64,000 nucleotides of DNA. Source: Phymatolithon calcareum. Taxonomy: Eukaryota > Rhodophyta > Florideophyceae > Hapalidiales. The translations under genes and the position numbers were made by a program. The DNA lies in assembly GCA_977006965.1 (NCBI GenBank), contig OZ345370.1, forward strand, positions 1,674,001 through 1,738,000, read 5' to 3'. The notes under the pieces are model-generated. The model did not search any database. It had not been told where the DNA came from and saw only the letters and a list, made by a program, of their open reading frames with translations. Every line of letters starts with the position of its first letter. The first letter of the stretch is position 1. This document shows, piece after piece, positions 41,748 through 51,948 of the stretch.

Positions 41748-41923
41748 TTTACGCGGCGACTATTTGGGGCGTGCTTGTGCCGACACTTCTTACGCCGGTT
41801 CTGTTTGGAGTTGTGTTTCGCTGGCGGAAGAAACAGCTGGCACAAGGCACGGCGAGTGTATCTGGGCAGAACAGCACGGAAGAAAGCTCAGCGGGCAGTG
41901 CTAACTGTACAGAGCAAGTGTGA
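41732..41923 (+). pseudogene. Cation/proton antiporter, severed 3' part
   Basis: The frame continues the antiporter exactly: S-A-R at the break is followed by QAGIYAATIWGVLVPTLLTP, a final hydrophobic helix (VLFGVVFRWRKK), and a Ser/Thr-rich tail ending TEQV and TGA at 41923. About 62 native codons are stranded 6 kb from the rest of the gene. No ATG or promoter is evident, so it is not an independent gene. It is also the sequence that would be read as guide by the adjacent Fanzor RNA. Confidence 0.9.
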
Positions 41924-42062
41924 GAATTCGCAGCACAGACAAAGCATATAAAAAGGACAGATTAAGCTGTTATTCAGAAAGGATTCGCCCTTCATTGTTG
42001 GAATGAATTCAAGACGTCAACGATCGCATCATGCTGAAAAATTGAAAGGCGTTTGCCAAAAT

Positions 42063-42719
42063 TTACGAGATCTCGTTTGCATTGAGGTGTGCCAAAATTT
42101 GAAGAAGCACCTCCGGATTAACCGTGGTGAATACGGTGGCCGGATAGCACGAAAATGCCCATTCCGGATGACGCACGATATGGCATCCACCGATATTAGT
42201 CGTCGGAGAGGTGGTCACTCGCATGAGGCCATCGACATCACTGTATGGTGATCCGGAGGTGCCGAAATACGCCAGTCCGCTGGAAGGGTCCGTGGCGTCC
42301 ACCCAAGCGGCAGGATGGAGTGCTTGCACGGCGTCACAGAGGGCGGATGCCCATCGGAGAAACGATTCGAGGAGACGATCTTTTTCAAAAGCTTCCTTCT
42401 CGCCGAATTGCAACAATTCGACCGCGGACTTCTGGAACGTGGGAATCACCAGTAGCCCGGTTAGATCGATGCCGGGAAATACGGGGCGGACATCGCGTAT
42501 CAAACCACGCGGCGCTAGATGCACGGAGTATTCGAAATTGGGATACTTTGCGCTCGCGGTTCGATCCAGTAGGGTCGCCTTCTGCTTCCGAGCCACGGCG
42601 GAGGCGGATGACGGTATTGCAGGCTTGTTGCCGGCGTCAGGTTGCGCGCCGACACCGTTCGCATTCGGATGTGATGTGCGTGCATGTTGGATACTTCTTA
42701 CCTTCGAGTTGCTCTCCAT
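42063..42719 (-). CDS. MMADHC: MMADHC (CblD) cobalamin-trafficking protein
   Basis: 218 residues. The C-terminal ~110 match human MMADHC closely in pattern: AWVDATDPSSGLAYFGTSGSPYSD aligns with 'WADFIDPSSGLAFFGPYT', and GGCHIVRHPEWAFSCYPATVFTT with '[22 protein letters not shown]'. The conserved Cys of the GGC-x-I-R-H motif is present, the residue MMADHC uses for a cobalt-sulfur bond with MMACHC-bound cobalamin. Role: directs vitamin B12 to cytosolic methionine synthase and mitochondrial methylmalonyl-CoA mutase. The N-terminal ~50 residues are Ala/Ser rich and might be a leader or disordered. It converges with the antiporter remnant 139 bp away. Confidence 0.9.
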   Translation of the reverse strand: MESNSKVRSIQHARTSHPNANGVGAQPDAGNKPAIPSSASAVARKQKATLLDRTASAKYPNFEYSVHLAPRGLIRDVRPVFPGIDLTGLLVIPTFQKSAVELLQFGEKEAFEKDRLLESFLRWASALCDAVQALHPAAWVDATDPSSGLAYFGTSGSPYSDVDGLMRVTTSPTTNIGGCHIVRHPEWAFSCYPATVFTTVNPEVLLQILAHLNANEIS

Positions 42720-44553
42720 GCAAGCAATGGAAGTAAGTGGGATTTCCTTGGAAATGCATGGGTATCATTTTCAGATGCCTGATGAGCGAGGTCGCCGATG
42801 GCCCGTATCATATTTCAAACTCTCCCATTGCGGTTCATACTGCATTGATCTACAAAAGCCATGAACAAACCGTCTCCGTCCCCACTCCCGCCCTCATCTC
42901 GCAAAACGTCTCTGTGCACCGGTTACCACCCCACAGCTGTGTCTTGCTTACACTTCAGTTGAACAGATTTCAAGTTTACAAAATATTTGCATCGCACAAT
43001 GCGGCCGCGGCCGCGGCGTAATGATTTGAACTTGACTGCGATCAAGTACAGTACATCGGAAAAGTACCGTAGAAAAGTATGAGACCATGGCAGACCGGTT
43101 GCTCGCAATCTTGGAGGTTTGGTTTCTGTGCCATTGGCCGCTTGGTGGAATGCGTCACGGACGTGACAGTAACAATTGCTATCTTTATGAAGTGTCGCAA
43201 TGCGGTGGCTCGTGACTTTGCGACTTCGATTTACTGTTGCCTACAGTAGTTCTGTCATTCGCTCGGAAGAACGTGATGCGGAAGTGATCGGGACAACCAT
43301 TGCCAACATCACAGAGCAACCATATTCTGAAACTTTTCTTCCATTCACTGCCTTCATCATGAAGGCAGTGCATGGAAGAGAAGTTTCAGAAAACGGGACA
43401 CTATTCTGTGCAAGTCGTGTTACAAAAACCAGGGCATCACAAGGGCTGTGGGGAATGGATGGGACCAAGATGGCCATCGGACGCATTTGAGAGACTCAGG
43501 GTAATACAAGCTCTGTTAAGTTGGCCTTTTGGTATTTCCTGATCGACGGAACAGGGATTCGTCGTGGAACTTGAGGTGGGGACGGTCTGCATGCAGTGTT
43601 TTCAACATACGATCCGGCTGGGACAGTGGGGGCGTTGTGAGCCACGCGTTTAATCGATGTTGGTTCTGTAGAGACCACTACTGTAGGCCATAAGATGTGT
43701 GCCCCTGGACCAGGGACATGTGTGGACCTATGATCTACCCTATATCAAGGATGTGTATCCCTACTGTACAGGTTCCCTGGTTCAATGTGGCAAGAGTTTG
43801 ACGATTGACTGGCTCTATCATCGTTGCTAGTCGACCATCGGCATTGGTTTTCAGAAATCTGAGCTTAAGAAGCTATACAGACAAAGATGTCGTTGATCTC
43901 TCTGCCTGTATACCCCATTCTGCACAAGAGCATTCATTCATAACCATATGAGTTCTCTTATCAACGTTTTCTTATCACCGAAAACAGTTCTACTAACCAG
44001 AACTACAGTAGACCAATCGACACAAAGAAAGATGCTGATACGTGACTCCCCAAACCAATGTATCGTTGCGACGGCCTAATAGTCAGTCAGTTTCGACCAC
44101 TGCAATGATATTAAGAACCTGGGCATCATTGTCGCGTCTTGTCATGCAGCTTCCACGTTTAGTATCAATAGTTCTTGTCGCCGTAATAACAATTGTAGCT
44201 ACAACACAGTCGCCCCTCGGTGATACCAATGACAGCAATTAAAATATATGGCAACCAATGACTTGCCGATGCAAGATTCTAGAACACTCCATGCACCCAA
44301 TGGAAATATGGCAGCTAAATCTGTAGCTATCTCGCCGAACGAACTTTTTCAGTGAAACAAGAAAGCATCTTTCGGCGCCTCATCAACGGAGGCCGTTCTT
44401 TATATACATCACTATGCTTTGCTCTGACACAAGTCTTCTGCTTTTTCATGCAACTTTTTGACGAACTGACTTCTTCATCGAGCACGTCCTCACCTAGCTT
44501 CACTCTACCCTTCCATTTTCGAAGCGCCTGGAGACAAAGCAAGCATTTCACCT
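42720..44553. other. Intergenic, includes a palindrome
   Basis: 1.83 kb with no supported gene. It holds GCGGCCGCGGCCGC near 43000 and the near-perfect palindrome at 43325-43391. The MMADHC promoter is at the left, the carrier promoter at the right. A polypyrimidine run near 44450 and short frames are not protein-like. Confidence 0.5.
43325..43391. repeat. Near-perfect palindrome, 33-nt arms, 1-nt centre
   Basis: TTCTGAAACTT...CTTCAT and ATGAAG...AAGTTTCAGAA are inverted copies with two mismatches around a single C at 43358. Confidence 0.9.
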
Positions 44554-45471
44554 TTGCTCAGACAGATTTTGAAAATGAACTCTCATCGCAATTCCTGTTT
44601 CAGGAAAACCGTCCGTCCGGCCTTTCTTGAGCAGATAATTCCCGGACTATTAGGCGGCGTAGCATCTTCCGTCAGTTTCTATCCACTGGAGGTTTGCGAA
44701 ACGTTAATTCAAGGCGCGTCAGCACCAAAACTGACAGCAACTCTGCCTACAAAGCGGCGGCGACTGCCTCTTCAAAAAGCATCATCATCACTGCCTCAAT
44801 TCGCACATCTTAATGGAATGGCGGTTGCGAAAAAGGCATATTTCCAAGGCTATCTCCTCAAGGGTTTCGACATGGCCTTTCTCTCTGCCATTTTCGGCTA
44901 CTTTACTTTTTTCGCCCTCATGGAAACGGGCATCGGTGGAAACGATACATTTGCAATTTTGATTCGAACATCTCTGGCAGCCGCTGCATCCTATCTTGTG
45001 AATTCTCCGTTTCAGTTATTGAAGACGGCTACAATTCTAGCAGAAGATCCTGTACCTTCACACGAATTGGTGCGAGATGTCACATGCGATGGAAAGCGTA
45101 TTTTAAACCTGTGGCACGGTTCCTTGGCGAATAGTTTGGGTGTACTTTTCGTTTCTGCCCAATGGACACTGTATCAACTTCTCGAATTCTCGTCTATATC
45201 CCTGGCCACTTGCCCAGATGTGAACAATGTGATTTGCGGCATGATTGCCACTGCATTTGCTGTCGTTCTTACGTATCCCGCGAGTGTAATCAGAACTGCA
45301 ATAATGGCCAACCGTTCGGAAGACGCGGGAGAAAAACGACTGTCCAGATTATTCTCACTTGGCAACCAAATGCGCCGCGATGGAACTCTTTACAATGGTG
45401 TGCTTACTAGCGTTGTTCGCACTACTATTCCATCTGCCGTCTTCTTTGGGGTGAAGGTACTTCTTACATAA
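44554..45471 (+). CDS. Mitochondrial carrier family protein
   Basis: 305 residues; the ATG at 44575 is an alternative start. Three carrier repeats are recognisable, each starting with the P-x-[E/S/Q]-x-x-[R/K/E] signature: PLEVCET (~45), PFQLLKT (~152) and PASVIRT (~241), each after a Gly/Ala-rich helix (LLGGVASSVSF, AAAASYLVNS, GMIATAFAVVLTY). The signatures are divergent from the canonical PxDxxR/K, and the second matrix-side residues differ, so the substrate cannot be guessed. Likely an inner mitochondrial or peroxisomal membrane transporter of six helices. No N-terminal extension is needed. Converges with the ARID gene, 70 bp apart. Confidence 0.78.
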   Translation: MLRQILKMNSHRNSCFRKTVRPAFLEQIIPGLLGGVASSVSFYPLEVCETLIQGASAPKLTATLPTKRRRLPLQKASSSLPQFAHLNGMAVAKKAYFQGYLLKGFDMAFLSAIFGYFTFFALMETGIGGNDTFAILIRTSLAAAASYLVNSPFQLLKTATILAEDPVPSHELVRDVTCDGKRILNLWHGSLANSLGVLFVSAQWTLYQLLEFSSISLATCPDVNNVICGMIATAFAVVLTYPASVIRTAIMANRSEDAGEKRLSRLFSLGNQMRRDGTLYNGVLTSVVRTTIPSAVFFGVKVLLT

Positions 45472-45541
45472 AGGTGACATCGTGTAAAAATAATTAAAGC
45501 TTTCAATAAAGGGTCAAAAGCCGGGACACTCACCCCATCAG

Positions 45542-48500
45542 TCAGTCATTGGACAGGTCAAAAAGCACCGACGCCACTGTGTCCGCAGCCGGCGAAACCT
45601 TAATCGCTTGTTCAACAAGCTGTTTTTCATACGCAAGGAGCACCGACCGATTACTCGGTGCCTCAGCAAGATTCAACAACGTAAGTGCAGCTCGTGGCGC
45701 AAGTTCCGGGTCCGTCAGCATCTGCACAAGTCGCGGCATAGCACGCGGCACGCGAGCAATTCTGCTTCTAGCCGGCCAGTCAAACGCGCTACAATTGCAC
45801 AACGCAGCCAGTCCAGCGTTGATATACCGTCGGTCCTTCCCCCCCAGCATATCCACCAACCGTGGCAAAAGATCATTAAACTGTTCCACAAACGCATCTT
45901 CGTTTCGCTCTGGACTCGCAGCCAATCTCGCAAGAACCTCTCCACAATTAGTGAATCGTGAAAAATCAGCACCTTCCAAGAAAGGGTCCAACAGCTTGAT
46001 GCACGTCGTCAACACAACATGACCGGGATATCCCTTCGACACATTCAGATACGGTGAGACGTTGATCCACATATCCATAAGCCCATCACGTAGATTAGCC
46101 GGAACCTTCACGGTGAGAATCATCTCTGCAGAAAGTTCCAAAATCGCCTGCGTCTCCGACAGAAAAATCGCATTCCGATCTGAGAAACTCATGTTGCGCA
46201 GAACATTCACAGCGACAACCGCGCACTGCTCACGATCAACGGCCACCGAATCAACAACGTTGAATAAGTTACCATATTGCTGCAAGCTCGACGATCGCAA
46301 CACGCCATCATGTTCCGCGCTACCATACACCCCAATACCAGCGCCTTCTGACAAATGACCTGCATCTGCGACATCAACAGCCGGCATGGGGACAACGCGC
46401 GGTGCCGCAGGATCTATCTGCTCGGTACCGGTAGGGAGACTGAAAGAACGAGAGCCCAGTACATCTTCAAGATGTCTGTGCATAATTTCGTACAGCGCAT
46501 CGAGTAATCCAGTAAACTGTCGTGCTTGAAAAGTATTCCGCGGGTCAAACGAAAGTGCATTCAGCGTCCCAAGCGCAAACGCCACATCGTCATGCACAGT
46601 ACTCCATAATGCGCCAATAACTCTCTCACGCTCACCCTGTGCACCAGGGACATAAACGGTATGAGGCGCATTTGCATTCACTTCCTCCTCAACAATAGCC
46701 TCTTCAGTGGGGGTGAGTGACATCTCATCAATACCCAAAGTCCGCGTTCTTCGCGGAGTACTATCCGGTGATCCATACATCTCATCTGCCTGTGCCGCCG
46801 CCGCAGCAGCGACAGCGCTAGACGCTGCAAGTGCTGCCTGTCGCTTCGGGCGCGCGGATGTCGGCGTTGAATTCGCAACATGTGACGGCTGTACAGAGCG
46901 CGGTGTAGTGCGAGAAACCGGTCTTTGTGTGTTGCGCAGAACCTGCGGCGATGGCTGCACCGCCGACGGCCGTGAGCTTCGGTCTACAACGGAGAGCGGT
47001 GGTGCCTGCACCGGGTCGCGTCCCCACACATGCTTCTGCTCATAGTAGTACAACATCTTCTCGTAATCACTTCGCAGGATATACGCCGCACTTGTGCACG
47101 AGCGCGGCAAGTCCAATGCCTTTGCCACAAGGCGGAAAGTTCTCGACGATATTACAGCCTGCACGCCCCCACGCTCCAGCACCGAGACGTAAAGTGTAAA
47201 AAGGTCGAGTTTGCTACCGCCAATAGTACGCAGTTTGAATTCCGCACCAATCTCCCGCATGTAACGCGCATGATCATCTAGAAACATCTGCTTCCTGTCC
47301 CCAGATAGTTGAACACCTGCCGAAGCTCTTGCAATAAGCCGAACGCCGGTGTCAGCTGCGGCCTGACGATAACGCTGTAGCGTTGCTTCTGACAGATCGA
47401 CACCATTACTTCTCCCATTAATTGTCGACCCCGCCGCGTCCAATGTACCACTCACACGAACGCGCTTTGGCGGTGGAACACCTCCTGTGGACGGTCGTGC
47501 CGTGGCACCCGCTATTGGAGTACTAATTCCACTCATCGGTACTCTGACCATTCTTGGAACGGGTGCAACCGGTACCGCCTTCTTTGCCACAGCAACAGCA
47601 CCAGAATTCTTCGCAGAAGATGCGCTTGCGGGCGTTGTGACAGGTTTTGCCGGAACGGAGGCTGACGACGAGACGGCCGGAGGGACGCGTGGATGTTTTT
47701 GAGCTTGCGCTACCTCTGATGTCGTTGGTGCAACGGGCGCGTGCGCGGCGCGTGTTCCCAGGGAAGCCGGAGTCGCTTTTGCCGGTTGTGTTGGCAGCGA
47801 CACTGATACCGATACCGGGGCAGATGGGACATTAGCAATTTGCTGATTCCGCTGTATCGATGATGGTGTCGGCGCAACCGCGGGTACGGCGGGAGTAGGT
47901 GTGGCCGACGCAGTCGGTGCAGCCGATGTCGCCTGTGCAGTACTCGGAGGGGAGGGGGTTTTACTTGCGGATTGTTGTGGCGTCATAGCATTGTTTACGG
48001 CGGGAGGACGCTTTGCGGACGCGGAGATATTTTCTTGTGAAGCAACTGTGCCGCTGGTCGGTATAGACTTCTCCGCACATACCCCAGTATTCTCTGCCGT
48101 ACTCATTGACTTATCCATTGGTGTGACAGATTTTTCCGTAGCCAGCGTTGTCTCGGACTTCCCAGTGTCGAGGTTTTCAGTATATGCAACAGATTGTTCC
48201 ATAGATGCGGTAGGCTTATCCGCCGAAGTCGCCCTTTCTACATGAGAAGACTGATCAATCGGCGTTGGCTGCTCAGCTTGTGCCGGCTTCACGACGCCAG
48301 CAGATTTCTCTGGTGTAGAGTTCTCTACCGACGCAGGTTCTTCCTCTGAAACACGAAGCTTTTCCGATTCAGGCTCTGCTCCAGAAGAGTTTTTCTCAAC
48401 AGCCGGTTCCACAGTGGAAGGTTCGTCTGGCTTATCCGCCGGTGCGACAGATTTTCCCGTAGTCAGTGATGTCAACTCTTCCGCTGCCTCGGGCTTTCCA

Positions 48501-49579
48501 GTTTCCAGTTTTTCAGTAGGTGCCACAGACGGTACCATAGCTGTGATAGGCTTTTCGGTCGAAGACGGCCCTTTGACGTGAGAAGACTGATCGCCCGGAG
48601 TAGGCTCATCCGTTTGAGCGGCCGGAACCACTGGTTCAGGTTTTTCTTCTGGTATAGAGTTTTCTGTTGGTGCAGATGCTTCCTTGGCAATACTATGCTT
48701 TTCCGATTTAGGGTCTGCTTCAGAAGGGTTTTCCTCAGCAGAAGGTTCGTTTGACGTCGCTGGTTTTTCCGCAGATGTAAGATTTTCAATGGACGCAGTC
48801 CCTTGCGCCAGTGCCGCTGAGTCCGTCGATGCATGCGCTTCGATCTGCATAGCTGTTTCCCCCGGTTCATGCTTCTGTGCTGGTATCGCGTCGGCCACAG
48901 CTTGCTCAACCGGCACAGTAGGTTCCAGTCCCGAGCCCTCTGCTCCCGCAAGCACTGGTGCTCTCTCTGTCAACTGGGGAGCATGTTGCACTTCCACGAC
49001 AGGTTTCTCAATTGAAGTCGCATCTTTCCCGGGCGTCGAACCGTCCTTTTCAGCGAGAGGCTCCAAAGTCATTTCCTTTTCCGCTGTTAATAGTGCTTCA
49101 GGCGCCGTTGGAGTTGCTGCAGTTTTCGGAGCTGAGTGTTCAACGGGTGGTGGACTGCATGTCTTTGCGCCAGTTGCCGTGTCTGCTGTAGAAGCCTCTT
49201 TCTCGGACCCTGTCATTTGCGCTGCGTAATTAACACTGACTGCCTGCGAAGAGATATCTTCAGTCGGAGATTCCCCTGGTGCTGTTTCTGGGACTTGAGC
49301 CACTCCTTCTGAGGCACCTGTTGAAGCATTTTTCGAATCAGGCACCGCGCTCAACGCTGAGGACTGCACATTTCCCTCTTGCGCAACTGCCGTCTTCGAA
49401 AATTGGTCCGGCACATCCGTCATCTCGACGTCGGTGGCATCAATGCCTACATTCCCATCCGGTACAAGCGGCGCGTCAGTCATCATGGCGTCCTCTGTCG
49501 CATTACCAGCAGATTGATCATCCGAACCAGGTGCGAGTTTCTCTGCTTCATCCACAGGGGGTGTACCTATGGGCATCAC
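45542..49579 (-). CDS. ARID-domain protein, SWI/SNF (BAF250-like) subunit
   Basis: 1345 residues, single exon. The first ~700 are low complexity, Pro/Ala/Ser/Thr/Glu rich with many imperfect repeats of the E-K-P-(x)n-S type (TSADKPTASMEQS, PSSTEKPITAMVPS). An ARID domain lies at ~755-850: DRKQMFLDDHARYMREIGAEF, LDLFTLYVSVLERGGVQAVI, LRSDYEKMLYYYEQKHVWG. The C-terminal ~350 residues form helical armadillo-like repeats (WSTVHDDVAFALGTLNALSFD, VAVNVLRNMSFSDRNAIFL, LLNLAEAPSNRSVL), matching the BAF250_C region of ARID1/SWI1 and ARID2. The order ARID plus C-terminal ARM supports the large SWI/SNF subunit, a DNA-binding chromatin-remodelling protein. Assignment between ARID1 and ARID2 type is open. 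A second long frame on the opposite strand over the repeats is a shadow. Confidence 0.85.
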   Translation of the reverse strand: MMPIGTPPVDEAEKLAPGSDDQSAGNATEDAMMTDAPLVPDGNVGIDATDVEMTDVPDQFSKTAVAQEGNVQSSALSAVPDSKNASTGASEGVAQVPETAPGESPTEDISSQAVSVNYAAQMTGSEKEASTADTATGAKTCSPPPVEHSAPKTAATPTAPEALLTAEKEMTLEPLAEKDGSTPGKDATSIEKPVVEVQHAPQLTERAPVLAGAEGSGLEPTVPVEQAVADAIPAQKHEPGETAMQIEAHASTDSAALAQGTASIENLTSAEKPATSNEPSAEENPSEADPKSEKHSIAKEASAPTENSIPEEKPEPVVPAAQTDEPTPGDQSSHVKGPSSTEKPITAMVPSVAPTEKLETGKPEAAEELTSLTTGKSVAPADKPDEPSTVEPAVEKNSSGAEPESEKLRVSEEEPASVENSTPEKSAGVVKPAQAEQPTPIDQSSHVERATSADKPTASMEQSVAYTENLDTGKSETTLATEKSVTPMDKSMSTAENTGVCAEKSIPTSGTVASQENISASAKRPPAVNNAMTPQQSASKTPSPPSTAQATSAAPTASATPTPAVPAVAPTPSSIQRNQQIANVPSAPVSVSVSLPTQPAKATPASLGTRAAHAPVAPTTSEVAQAQKHPRVPPAVSSSASVPAKPVTTPASASSAKNSGAVAVAKKAVPVAPVPRMVRVPMSGISTPIAGATARPSTGGVPPPKRVRVSGTLDAAGSTINGRSNGVDLSEATLQRYRQAAADTGVRLIARASAGVQLSGDRKQMFLDDHARYMREIGAEFKLRTIGGSKLDLFTLYVSVLERGGVQAVISSRTFRLVAKALDLPRSCTSAAYILRSDYEKMLYYYEQKHVWGRDPVQAPPLSVVDRSSRPSAVQPSPQVLRNTQRPVSRTTPRSVQPSHVANSTPTSARPKRQAALAASSAVAAAAAAQADEMYGSPDSTPRRTRTLGIDEMSLTPTEEAIVEEEVNANAPHTVYVPGAQGERERVIGALWSTVHDDVAFALGTLNALSFDPRNTFQARQFTGLLDALYEIMHRHLEDVLGSRSFSLPTGTEQIDPAAPRVVPMPAVDVADAGHLSEGAGIGVYGSAEHDGVLRSSSLQQYGNLFNVVDSVAVDREQCAVVAVNVLRNMSFSDRNAIFLSETQAILELSAEMILTVKVPANLRDGLMDMWINVSPYLNVSKGYPGHVVLTTCIKLLDPFLEGADFSRFTNCGEVLARLAASPERNEDAFVEQFNDLLPRLVDMLGGKDRRYINAGLAALCNCSAFDWPARSRIARVPRAMPRLVQMLTDPELAPRAALTLLNLAEAPSNRSVLLAYEKQLVEQAIKVSPAADTVASVLFDLSND

Positions 49580-49757
49580 GGGCGATTTCTGGCGCGGACG
49601 AGCGCGGTGCGACGGAAGACGGTCTTCGTCACAAATGGGTGTTGTACTGGAATGCTATGGCGAAGAGGGCGGGAGTCTCACACTTGTCTGTGCACTATCA
49701 GGAGACCGTGCACAATCGACGCCATTGTGCACTTGCATAATCATAATGATTGTTCAA

Positions 49758-49829
49758 AACATTTTGAAATTCCCTCGCAAAAATCAATAAATTTTAAAAT
49801 GTTTTTTTGCGAGGGAATTTCAAAATGTT
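49758..49829. repeat. Perfect inverted repeat, 26-nt arms, 20-nt loop
   Basis: AACATTTTGAAATTCCCTCG... and its exact inverse flank an AT-rich loop (49784-49803). It lies in the 340-bp divergent interval between the ARID gene and the SKA-like gene, so it could be a regulatory hairpin or insertion scar. Confidence 0.9.
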
Positions 49830-49919
49830 CCAACCTCTCTTAACAATCGGCAAAGCCTTCAAGGTCGTTTAAGCCTCTGGTGAGTTTCAAAAATTAGCGT
49901 CGCGGTCCTGATCCGCAGA

Positions 49920-51248
49920 ATGGCCACTAAGGCATCTGAACAGAGCGCGAGTGCTCTTGCGCACGAATGGATCGCGTCACTGGAGTCTGCTCTAGAGAGC
50001 GTGACTGCTGATGTGAATGCTCTGTCGCGCGCCCTGGGAACTCGTGCCGCGGCAGGGTCTGGCGCTAACGCTGTAGATCTATCAAAGCGGCTGTGTGAAA
50101 GTGCGGTGGCGCTACGGACGAAAAACGACAAGCTTGTGACTTTCATGAACACTGCACCGCCTTCGCTGGAGATTCTTGACTCTGTGGAAAAAGCCTTAGA
50201 CGCACGCGACGCCGCACTAGATGCATTCGAGGACGCTTTAGAGCGCAACTGTGGCATTGAACCTGTGGGAAAGTCGGACTCCGAGTATGCCCTGGTCAAT
50301 GATGGAACTAGCACTATGCACGGGCGAGCTGCTGTCGGACTCGCGCGACGCGCTGATGCACCGCATCCGGCTCTTAGCACTCCCGCTGCTGGTGGCATGC
50401 CTACCGATTTGCCGCCACCCATGTCTGCGCAAGCGCGACCACGGACTCCGTCCCCAGCGCCACCAAGAGAGCAAAGCTTGCCTGCAACGCCAACACTGGC
50501 AGACTTTGGTATTTCTGAGGCTGCGCTGGATGGAATCATGAATCCAGATTTTTTAATGACCGGGCTCGGCACGTCGCGCTCCGCGAAAACCACGAGGACA
50601 ATTTTTCCGCAGGCGGGAATGGCGCACGCGAGCGAGATGCAGGCAAAGGAGCCGGTCGACACTGCCTGGCGGACGAAAGCTGGGGATTCGAGCACATTTT
50701 CTGGAATGACCGATTTGACCTCCATGTACGGCTCGCGGGGTGGCGCACTGGAGGACTCATCGTCAGCCATGGAAGGCAGGGAGGATGAGGAGGACGAAAA
50801 TGACGTGACGTATGACGAGACGGTGCATAAAGCCATGGCGGAGATGGGTATCGAGACGCCGAATGCCATCAGGGGACGGTTTGGGGTACGTTCCCCTGTA
50901 GCATTTGCTCTCCGTGGGCTTGACGGGAGTCCATTGTATAGCGAGGAGACACCAAGGGTACAAACGCGAAAGTCTGCACCACATAGAGCTGTGGTGCAGG
51001 GGTACGATCAACTGCCCGAGTTTTTAAAAGCAAAGATTGCGCAGCAGGACTTGGTGAATGCATCCGAAGCGGTGGAGTCTGGAGGGCCCGGGAAGGTTTA
51101 TGCAACGGAAGAATTGAATGCGATTTTCACGAAAGCCGTTCCTAATGTGGCGCCAAATTATGTCATTCTGGCTTTGACGAAGCTTAAAGTTATGGCACTG
51201 CAGAGAGGAGAAAAGTCAGGAGAACAAGTTTACCATCTTGTTGTATAG
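49920..51248 (+). CDS. Possible SKA3-like kinetochore protein
   Basis: 442 residues. The N-terminal ~110 are helical coiled coil (HEWIASLESALESVTADVNALSRAL, LEILDSVEKALDARDAALDAFEDAL), then a Pro/Ser-rich linker with phosphorylation-like sites, then a C-terminal winged-helix-like segment: YDQLPEFLKAKIAQQDLVNAS, KVYATEELNAIFTK, VILALTKLKVMALQRG and a final beta pair. The order coiled coil, disordered linker and 'LP.FLK' winged helix is that of SKA complex subunits (SKA3/SKA1), which track microtubules at kinetochores. The family assignment is by pattern only; an unrelated coiled-coil protein is possible. Confidence 0.5.
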   Translation: MATKASEQSASALAHEWIASLESALESVTADVNALSRALGTRAAAGSGANAVDLSKRLCESAVALRTKNDKLVTFMNTAPPSLEILDSVEKALDARDAALDAFEDALERNCGIEPVGKSDSEYALVNDGTSTMHGRAAVGLARRADAPHPALSTPAAGGMPTDLPPPMSAQARPRTPSPAPPREQSLPATPTLADFGISEAALDGIMNPDFLMTGLGTSRSAKTTRTIFPQAGMAHASEMQAKEPVDTAWRTKAGDSSTFSGMTDLTSMYGSRGGALEDSSSAMEGREDEEDENDVTYDETVHKAMAEMGIETPNAIRGRFGVRSPVAFALRGLDGSPLYSEETPRVQTRKSAPHRAVVQGYDQLPEFLKAKIAQQDLVNASEAVESGGPGKVYATEELNAIFTKAVPNVAPNYVILALTKLKVMALQRGEKSGEQVYHLVV

Positions 51249-51948
51249 AGGAGCATCTGAATTCCTGCTCTCACTCCTACTTATTCTATCTATCGCCTGG
51301 ATTGTAAACACATGGACGCAGACTAAAATATTGGAAGCCGTGCAGGTTTTATCAGCAGGTAGACCCGTTCAGTCTACGTAACGACGGTTATTGGGAACCA
51401 TGTCGGCAATGTAACGTCCCTCATTGAGGTTTCCCAGACTGCACGTTTCCATTACCTAGCTAGTAGTGGGCACCACAACCAGCTCCTCTTCGGCGTTTGA
51501 TGCAGATGCAGAAAACTTTTCTCATCGTTGTTTTCTTCCAATTGCTACTACTAAATATATGTTTCGCAGCACTAAGTGCTGTTGTAATTGACTTCAAGGG
51601 GGCCATGAGAGACCGTGAACATCGAGTATCTGATGAGGAACCGTTAAACTTTATTAAAAGAGCACGTGACAAAGGACAAACCTGCTGGGGATCAGAATCT
51701 GCCACCAGGTAATTAGCCCAGTTTCAACAAGACATCAAGCTGCACGGCGAAGGACGCGAGACAAACCATCCCTATTGACACTGGCAAATTGTGCATAAAT
51801 AATCAGAGGATCATTTCACATGATCTCAATTCACAGTTGCAATGGTCCTATCACAGCAAGCAGCTTTCAGGATAACCCGCAACCAATGAAGCCGAGATAC
51901 ACCCAATCTTCACCAAAATTTCATCTTATCATTGTGAGGTTTCCAATG
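51249..51948. other. Spacer with a small secreted-type frame
   Basis: 700 bp. A 71-codon frame (51497-51712, +) starts MQKTFLIVVFFQLLLLNICFA, a strong signal peptide, followed by ~48 charged residues with a single Cys. It may be a small secreted peptide but nothing else supports it. Confidence 0.35.

Noticed and set aside
42211-42864. 217-codon plus-strand frame over MMADHC
   Set aside because: Opposite to a clear MMADHC family match.
48684-49229. Plus-strand frame over the ARID gene repeats, and the minus frame 48472-48951
   Set aside because: Low-complexity shadows of the repeat region; no start context or domain.
49859-50869. 336-codon frame antisense to the SKA-like gene
   Set aside because: Ser/Ala-rich shadow of the plus-strand coding sequence.
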